64,000 nt of DNA. Origin: Priestia aryabhattai. Its GTDB lineage: Bacteria > Bacillota > Bacilli > Bacillales > Bacillaceae_H. Below the pieces are notes generated by a model. The model searched no databases, was not told where the DNA came from, and saw only the letters and a program-made list of their open reading frames with translations. Of the stretch, positions 58,468 through 64,000 are shown in pieces; within the stretch, counting starts at the first letter, position 1, and every line of letters begins with the position of its first letter. The stretch spans positions 1,140,568 through 1,204,567 of the forward strand of contig NZ_JAMBOQ010000002.1 in the NCBI RefSeq assembly GCF_023715685.1, in the 5' to 3' direction. Both the position numbers and the translations under genes were made by a program.

Positions 58468-59769
58468 TTAGGAAGCTGTGTCTTTTAACTGGTTATGTTG
58501 ACGCAAACATTCTTGTTCCTCTGGCGTTAAAGCTTGTCCTAGGTCTTGTTTCAATTGGGCTATTTCGAACAAACTGTACGTAGAGCTGTGCTCCTGCAGC
58601 AAGTTCTCTTCTTCTAGCGTGAGTTCTTGTCCTAAATCTTGCTTCAACTCAATCATTTCAAGCTTCTGCTCCAACGTAACTTCTGTTTCTTGCGCACTCT
58701 CTTTTTGATCCTCTTCAGCTTTTAACCAATCAGGAACCAATTCTTTACGGATAATATGTTTCGGTTTGGCCAATGTTGTTGTTTCGCTTTCGTTATGTAT
58801 AACTTCTTGTTGTTTTGCGTATACTGATTGATAATCCTGCCCTTTAGGGTTTTCCAATTCATAGAATTGATTTTTCGCAATTTGATAGATTAATCGACAC
58901 ATATCCCCTAGGGATAAAGGGTTCCCTTGTTGATTGGCTTCATGCACATATTTATCTAATCCCATAATGGATGTATACGCAGTTTCGTGTACTTGCTCTT
59001 TTTTAATCTCAATCTCTGTATCTCGTTTTACGGCTTTTGCAGCATTTTGAATACGAGCATAAAAGTCTTGTAGTTGATGCCCATATTTACCTGCATAGAC
59101 TTGATTGACTTTCTTAGGCACACCTTTGATATAAGTGAAGGACTGTGAAACAGACATTAAATGATTATTTATATGATTTACAGGTAAATCAAGGTTAATA
59201 AAGGCATCAGGTGATTTATTGGCCTTTAAGGTTGTTGCATCAACGTTTTCAGCACTTTCTGGATACGTCACAGGATGTGTCACAGGAGTGGTCATTTCTT
59301 CTTGCTGAAGCGTTTGTACACCTGTTGTATCATGGGCAAAAAAGATTTCGTCGCAAATGTTCTGAAAGTTTTTATGGCTTTTAAGGATAAATACATAACT
59401 ATCAGGATGAGTACCTGTTGTATCCTCTTTAATGTATCGTGCCACAAGTATAAAGGGTGTCGCTTTTAACGAGCGTACAAAACGAGAAACCGTACTTTTG
59501 GAAACATTAAATTTCTTCATAAGCGTTTCAGAACGGATCGCTTGAATGCCCGTAGCCACTAGGTTATAGATGACATGATCGAGCATTTCCATTCTCTTTT
59601 TAGGAAATTCTTTATGTATGGCTGATTGTTGTTGTTTAAAGTGAGTACGAAGACTTTCTAAAAACTCTTCTTTCTTTTTCCGAAGTGTGGACTTATTGGT
59701 CCATAACCATTTGAACCGTCCATTGAAGGTATCTACATCTTTTAAATAGCAGGTCAAGATTTTTGTCAT
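58468..59769 (-). CDS. Winged-helix protein, probable plasmid replication protein
   Basis: 433 residues from the ATG at 59769; AAAGGAGA lies 10 bases upstream and a three-codon frame (ATG AAC AAA TGA) sits between, its TGA overlapping the start. Residues about 45-130 form a winged helix (MEMLDHVIYNLVATGIQAIR, SETLMKKFNVSKSTVSRFVR, SLKATPFILVARYIKE). The middle is helical and polar. The C-terminus has two 25-residue direct repeats (ELKQDLGQELTLEEENLLQE and QLKQDLGQALTPEEQECLRQ). A terminator-like hairpin just upstream (59797-59836) suggests attenuation, as known for plasmid rep genes. No known Rep family recognised, so the function rests on context. Confidence 0.55.
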   Translation of the reverse strand: MTKILTCYLKDVDTFNGRFKWLWTNKSTLRKKKEEFLESLRTHFKQQQSAIHKEFPKKRMEMLDHVIYNLVATGIQAIRSETLMKKFNVSKSTVSRFVRSLKATPFILVARYIKEDTTGTHPDSYVFILKSHKNFQNICDEIFFAHDTTGVQTLQQEEMTTPVTHPVTYPESAENVDATTLKANKSPDAFINLDLPVNHINNHLMSVSQSFTYIKGVPKKVNQVYAGKYGHQLQDFYARIQNAAKAVKRDTEIEIKKEQVHETAYTSIMGLDKYVHEANQQGNPLSLGDMCRLIYQIAKNQFYELENPKGQDYQSVYAKQQEVIHNESETTTLAKPKHIIRKELVPDWLKAEEDQKESAQETEVTLEQKLEMIELKQDLGQELTLEEENLLQEHSSTYSLFEIAQLKQDLGQALTPEEQECLRQHNQLKDTAS

Positions 59770-59796
59770 TTGTTCATCGTCTCCTTTAAGGAACAC

Positions 59797-59836
59797 AAAA
59801 AAGACACTGTTTCCCTCGAAAAAGGAAAACAATGCC
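59797..59836 (-). promoter_or_regulatory. Leader hairpin with T-run (attenuator candidate)
   Basis: Minus strand: GGCATTGTTTTCC pairs with GGGAAACAGTGTC around an 8-base loop and is followed by TTTTTTG, 14 bases before the ribosome site of the gene starting at 59769. Confidence 0.65.
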
Positions 59837-59929
59837 TTGATTTTGATGAACTAAGCCCTTGAAATAGATGTCAATTTCATATAAAATAAAAACATAAGTT
59901 TTATTTTATAGAAAAACTAAATCTATTAC

Positions 59930-60020
59930 CAAGAGACTTCGACAAGTGTTTTCCCTACCGTAATTAGGGTGAACGGTTTAAGAGTGTTGCTGCACTACTT
60001 AAACAGTTGAAGTCTTTTTT
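59930..60020 (-). promoter_or_regulatory. Structured leader region
   Basis: Minus strand: outer arms GACTTC (60018) and GAAGTC (59936) enclose TTTAAGTAGTG/CACTCTTAAA (loop CAGCAA) and CCCTAATTACGGTAGGG. With the attenuator this looks like an antisense-RNA-controlled leader. The region 60021-60317 holds no gene. Confidence 0.5.
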
Positions 60021-60317
60021 CTATTCCGGTCATTTTTGTTAGTTTAATTATAGCGTTAAGTAGTCTCATAATTCAATAAAAAAATAGTAAAATATATCAA
60101 AACAAGTATATTTAGCTACGCAGATACCACATAAATGTAGAATTTGAGTCCATCATATATGAGATTTTTAGTTTTGGGGAGGGAAAAAAATTCCCCTCCC
60201 CAATTAGCTTAGAATATGTTAAAATTATTGTTTTTTTATATCAATTACGTTTAGGTTATGTATATCTTGAAATGAGAATAACCATTTTAGTAGGTTGAGA
60301 CCCACCATATAAATAAA

Positions 60318-60352
60318 AGAACCCTAACGATTAATTCGTTGGGGTTCTTTTA
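60318..60352 (-). terminator. Terminator of the second HTH-coiled-coil gene
   Basis: AAAGAACCCTAACGA / TTCGTTGGGGTTCTTTT, overlapping the stop region of the leftward gene. Confidence 0.8.
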
Positions 60353-60913
60353 TTTACCAAATATTTTTGAGAAGAAGCCTTTCGGTTCCTGTTGTTTGTC
60401 AGCATGAAGTTGCCGCATAGTATCTATTAACATTTGATCACGTTCAAGTTGTCGTTTTTCACGCTCTGCTTCTTTTTCTTCATTAGTTGCCGCCGTTTGT
60501 CGTATTACTTCGGCCATTGCTTGCATAGCATTTGCCATTTTTTCATTTTGACGTGCTAAATCTTCATTTTGTGATTCTAGCGTTTCAACTTTCGTTAAGA
60601 TAGTTTTGTAAGCTTCAGTTAATTGCGTCAAAACTGGAGCATTCTCATTTGTTTCCCCTTCAACAACAATATCATGACCTTCCGAAGCAAGCAAAGCACG
60701 AATATAGTCATTAGGATGCCCTTCGGCTTTCAAGTCTTCTATAAGTGACAACACAGGAAAAATAGATTCTTTGTATTTCTTTGTCCGACCTTTTCCGACG
60801 GTGTGCGGTTCTACAAATTCCTTATATGTATGGAGCCAATCATAAACGCTAGACCTTGAACGCCCTAGTTTATCTGCTATTGCCGTTAAGGAATACACTT
60901 TTTCGTAATCCAT
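60350..60913 (-). CDS. HTH-coiled-coil protein with amphipathic tail, RacA/DUF3967-like
   Basis: 187 residues with AAAAGGAGGGG before the ATG. N-terminal MerR-type HTH (YSLTAIADKLGRSRSSVYDW, wing KGRTKKYKESIFPVLSLIED), a linker with ENAPVLTQ, a long coiled coil (about 95-170: KVETLESQNEDLARQNEKMA, EEKEAEREKRQLERDQMLID) and the terminal helix GFFSKIFGK, amphipathic and basic. It has the same architecture as 56709-57182. A repeat array with direct and inverted repeats lies directly upstream (60979-61205), as expected if the protein binds its own promoter or a centromere. Monocistronic. Confidence 0.8.
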   Translation of the reverse strand: MDYEKVYSLTAIADKLGRSRSSVYDWLHTYKEFVEPHTVGKGRTKKYKESIFPVLSLIEDLKAEGHPNDYIRALLASEGHDIVVEGETNENAPVLTQLTEAYKTILTKVETLESQNEDLARQNEKMANAMQAMAEVIRQTAATNEEKEAEREKRQLERDQMLIDTMRQLHADKQQEPKGFFSKIFGK

Positions 60914-60978
60914 TACAAAACCCCTCCTTTTAAAAATACATCATGACATAATGATAACATAATAGAAACGTTTTATAC

Positions 60979-61205
60979 CGTACAAAACAACATTTTGAAC
61001 AAATAAAGACATCAGAAAAACAAATAGAATCGTACAAAACAACATTTTGTACATCTTTTTGTACATCTTTCGGCAAACCTTCGGACAAATGACGGTGTTA
61101 GTTGAACTTGTTCGAATGTTGGTTGGACTTGTCCAGAATGTAGTGTACATGACGGAAAGTTAAGTTCACCTTTAGTTTAACTTGAGATGAACTTAAGGTG
61201 AACTT
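60979..61205. repeat. Iteron-like repeat array upstream of the HTH-coiled-coil gene
   Basis: CGTACAAAACAACATTTTG twice (60979-60997, 61031-61049); GTACATCTTT twice, 12 bp apart (61049-61070); TTGRACTTGTYCRRAATG-like units 21 bp apart (61102-61118, 61123-61140); and the inverted pair AAGTTCACCTTTAGTT (61162-61177) / AACTTAAGGTGAACTT (61190-61205). Confidence 0.7.
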
Positions 61206-61403
61206 GTTTAAAGATGCAAAGCATGATGTGCATTCCATAGTGGTATTTACCTTTATTAAATGTAAAATTGACACAATCTTAAATATAAAATTCGGATTAA
61301 ACACAAGTTAGTTAATTTACAAAGAAGAAGTGTACTGTTGGAAAATTAGATATCTTAAGTTAAGGTTAGGGTAAACTTACCAATTTTCATAAAAAAGTAT
61401 AAT

Positions 61404-62267
61404 GGTTCTGGTGCAAAAACTTCAAAACACTTGCAATGAATCACTAAATCTTGAACATACTGATACTATTACTCTAAAAAAGGGGCATGATAAGTATGAA
61501 AAATCAAAATTTGTTCAAATGGAAGCATTATCAGCCTGACATAATTTTGTTAACGGTGAGATGGTACCTACGGTACAGCCTCAGTTTTCGCGATTTGGTG
61601 GAAATGATGGAGGAGCGTGGCTTATCCATGGCACACACAACCATTATGCGTTGGGTTCATCAATATGGGCCTGAATTAGATGAAAGAGTACGGCGTCATC
61701 TTAAGTCAACCAACGACTCCTGGAGAGTCGATGAAACATATGTGAAAGTAAAAGGTCAATGAATGTACCTGTATCGTGCAGTGGATTCCGAAGGAAACAC
61801 CATTGATTTTTATCTAAGTAAAACAAGAGATTACAAGGCTGCAAAGTGTTTCTTCAAGAAAGCTTTGCGGTCTCTTCATGTTTCAAAGCCTCGTGTCATA
61901 ACTGTCGATAAAAATCCAGCTTATCCTATAGCTATTGGAGAGTTAAAAAACGAAAAAAAGATGCCTGTAGGCATCCAAATAAGGCAAGTGAAATATCTCA
62001 ATAACATCGTAGAACAAGATCATCGTTTTATTAAAAAACGAGTTAGACCTATGTTAGGATTGAAATCCTTTCACACAGCTACATCCATTATTTCTGGAAT
62101 AGAAGCTATGCACATCATTAAAAAACGGCAACTTGCTTCACGGAACCAGGCTGTTCAAAATCAAGTGAAGATCATCCATCAACTATTTGGCCTTGCTGCT
62201 TGAGACCAGATTCTACTAGGAAACTTTTCGCCTCTTTATAACTTCCTTAAGTATTTGCACCAGAACC
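61404..62267 (+). mobile_element. IS6-family insertion sequence, copy 5 (transposase broken)
   Basis: 864 bp from GGTTCTGGTGCAAAAACT (61404) to TTTGCACCAGAACC (62267). It truncates a gene whose coiled-coil 3' end follows at once. No target duplication is seen. Confidence 0.92.
61487..62203 (+). pseudogene. IS6-family transposase with in-frame TGA
   Basis: The 238-codon frame is interrupted once, TGA at 61760-61762 replacing the Trp codon in KVKGQWMYLYRA, directly after the first catalytic Asp region. The rest, including ITVDKNPAYPIA and NNIVEQDHRFIKKR, is intact. The element could still move if an intact copy acts in trans. Confidence 0.92.
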
Positions 62268-62374
62268 TTCAATTGATTGATGAAAGCATTCAGCTCTATG
62301 AAGATGAACAAAAAAGTTTACAAGAAAAACTCCAAAAATTGAATGAAAAGCAACGAGATTTAGCCATAAAGTGA
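62268..62374 (+). pseudogene. 3' end of a coiled-coil gene cut by IS6 copy 5
   Basis: The frame from the IS end reads LIDESIQLYEDEQKSLQEKL and QKLNEKQRDLAIK, then TGA at 62372. Strong heptad pattern. MobV/Pre relaxases often end in such coiled coils, and the mobilisation-like sequences downstream suggest that identity, but this is inference. Confidence 0.55.
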
Positions 62375-62379
62375 AAAAC

Positions 62380-62434
62380 ACAGGGGGACGCAAAGGGGAC
62401 ATGGCTCCAAAACAGGGGGACATGAAGGGGACAT
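62380..62434 (+). repeat. Direct repeat with GGGGAC units
   Basis: Two copies of ACAGGGGGAC(G/A)(C/T)(A/G)AAGGGGACAT, 62380-62402 and 62412-62434, hence four GGGGAC units in 50 bases. Unlike the A/T-rich surroundings. Confidence 0.7.
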
Positions 62435-62457
62435 TTAGCGACTTTCTTTGATATCAC

Positions 62458-62504
62458 AGTTTTGCTAGGCTTTGCCTAGCCTATCACACCCTGTGATAGC
62501 AAAA
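62458..62504. repeat. Adjacent palindromes with an outer inverted repeat
   Basis: GCTAGGC-TTT-GCCTAGC (62464-62480) and TATCACA-CCC-TGTGATA (62482-62498), both inside outer arms TTTTGCTA / TAGCAAAA. Alternative cruciforms are possible. Candidate replication or transfer origin of a former small mobilisable replicon. Confidence 0.6.
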
Positions 62505-62574
62505 ACCCCTTATGCTCTTCTCTCTTTTGTAGTGGGGAACCACAACTTACAGGAAAGGAACGAATGTCATTGAT

Positions 62575-62736
62575 ATGTTTTTATAAAATATCGATCTGAT
62601 TGCTGTTGAAAAAATAGATGAAATCGCGAAAGAAAAGAACATTTCTTCCCAAGAATTTTTAAAAGTCAACTTAAAAAGGAGGGAGGTACTAGGAGAGATA
62701 AAGGATTATGATAAAGGGAGAAAAGAGAAATCATAA
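62575..62736 (+). pseudogene. Small ribbon-helix-helix-like protein gene with early stop
   Basis: ATG at 62575, TAA at the fourth codon (62584), then an intact frame IDLIAVEKIDEIAKEKNISS, QEFLKVNLKRREVLGEIKDY and stop at 62734-62736. The 'AVEKIDEIAKEKNISSQEFLK' pattern is that of short RHH/CopG-type plasmid regulators found beside mob genes. Probably inactive. Confidence 0.55.
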
Positions 62737-63594
62737 AATAGATTTATGGAATTTTTTGCACGGAATAGTGGAGCACAGTTTTAAAAGAACGGAGTACAGT
62801 ACAAGAAACGGAACGTTAAAAAAAGCAAAAGTTTGAAGGCTAAGTGAAGAATGAAAAAGTCTACTTTTTCATATTTAGAAGGTAGAAGGAGGAAAAAGCA
62901 GCAAGCAATCTAAAGCTGTTCCTATGATTCCTCTTTTTAATGATTGGTTGAGATAGCTTATGTAACACAAACGGGATGCAAACGATTATACATCCCGTCA
63001 TGTGGAGAAGGAAAAAGTAGCTTTCAATGCAGCAAATGATCTTTAAGGAACACTTCATTTACGTAATTCCATTGCCCAATGAAACAGTAACTTGAAAAAG
63101 TATATTCTCTTTAACAAACACCTCATTTAAGCATTGAACTAAAAAATATACACTGTGAACGAAATCGTTCTTGATCTGGGACAAACACCTCATTTGTATA
63201 GTTATAAATGAACATTATTGTCTACCCATTATATATATTCTTACTACGTCCATGACTACCATCCCCTTATGAATCAAACATACATCGATTTACAATAAGG
63301 TTTTCTGAAATATGCCTGCTGTAGACACCTCATCCCAAGTGTAAGAAGCTTTGTAATGATTAGTTGTAATCAATAACTTGTTTTCCTTCTTCCCTATATA
63401 GAATGTCCAAATAGCCTATTTATAATCCAGTAAAGCTAACAGAGACTTTTTGGGCTACATATACCCTTTAGTTACAAGGTAGCTTAAACAATGAAGTCTT
63501 ATATGAATAGAAACTAGTTTTATTGGTTAATAACTAATAAAGTATATGCTAAAAGTATAATGAAATAAAAAAATAATATTTTTTAGAAAATGTA
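62737..63594 (+). other. Gene-free region before the rRNA promoter, with ACACCTCAT repeats
   Basis: No supported gene. The motif AAACACCTCATTT occurs at about 63116-63128 and 63183-63195, with variants AACACTTCATTT (63049-63060) and AGACACCTCAT (63323-63333). No relation to the rRNA promoter is evident. Confidence 0.4.
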
Positions 63595-63623
63595 TTGACC
63601 TTTTAGTGAATATATTTTATTAT
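63595..63623 (+). promoter_or_regulatory. rRNA operon promoter
   Basis: -35 TTGACC (63595-63600), 17-base spacer, -10 TATTAT (63618-63623), about 115 bases before the 16S. The leader contains TTGAAAACTGAACAAAGCG, the typical Bacillus rRNA leader stretch near the antitermination box. Confidence 0.75.
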
Positions 63624-63738
63624 TATAAAGCGTCGTTGATACGACAACTTATTTTACGAAATATTGAACTTTGAAAACTGAACAAAGCGACAAACGTCAA
63701 CGTTAATTTTTTATTTTTTTTAATGAGCAAGTCAAACA

Positions 63739-64000
<262 letters not shown>

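Overview
The window is low-G+C Firmicute DNA from a spore former. The 16S rRNA 5' end at the right edge has a V1-V2 region that looks like Priestia (Bacillus) megaterium. Two alpha/beta SASP genes, CotF/DUF3231 coat-like genes, an orphan GerB-type germinant receptor gene and a Spo0E-like gene agree with this. A probable replication, partition and mobilisation block (about 50.7-62.7 kb) lies beside a seven-tRNA array and the start of an rRNA operon. This suggests a large plasmid that carries rRNA and tRNA genes, a situation already reported in P. megaterium. A chromosomal island is not excluded.

Layout. (1) 0-9.9 kb: spore-related and small genes separated by an unusual density of hairpins and dispersed repeats, several of them recognisable 3' ends of decayed genes. 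(2) 10.0-11.7 kb: an IS3-type element cut by an IS6-type element. (3) 11.7-15.3 kb: decayed genes, a two-domain DUF3231 gene and a DinB-like gene. (4) 15.3-43.4 kb: two nearly identical IS6 copies in inverted orientation enclose about 26 kb of cargo: an orphan gerB, a Crh paralogue, a GntR-led operon (CaiB CoA-transferase, HMG-CoA-lyase-like enzyme), an aldehyde dehydrogenase / ThDP enzyme / TIM-barrel operon, MFS transporters, a ydiN-ydiB-aroQ quinate/shikimate module, and LacI and IclR regulators. (5) 43.6-49.7 kb: methyltransferase, CBO0543 membrane proteins, another IS6 copy that truncated a CYP152 P450 gene, and several small or broken genes. (6) 49.8-50.5 kb: tRNAs Leu-Gly-Cys-Ile2-Ser-fMet-Gln. 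(7) 50.7-53.1 kb: small membrane protein, FtsK/TcpA-like ATPase and replication-relaxation protein. (8) 53.4-61.2 kb: small regulators, a 517-residue orphan protein, and a leftward block with a probable replication protein behind an attenuator, an OB-fold/ParB-like fusion, two HTH-coiled-coil proteins and a repeat array. (9) 61.4-63.7 kb: a broken IS6 copy, mobilisation relics and the rRNA promoter.

How the cargo works together. Three sequence signals tie the IS6-bounded cargo into one regulon. A 12-bp palindrome of form TAGAWCGATMTA occurs at eleven places, all inside the cargo, next to five transcription units. A TGG-N5-CCA operator occurs three times, each time exactly 10 bp downstream of the -10 box of a sigma-A-like promoter; these promoters face the GntR operon, the Crh paralogue and a YolD-like gene. 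cre-like sites precede the ALDH gene and four transporter units, so a Crh paralogue travels with genes that CcpA/Crh could repress. The substrate of the CoA-dependent branch is not identifiable from sequence.
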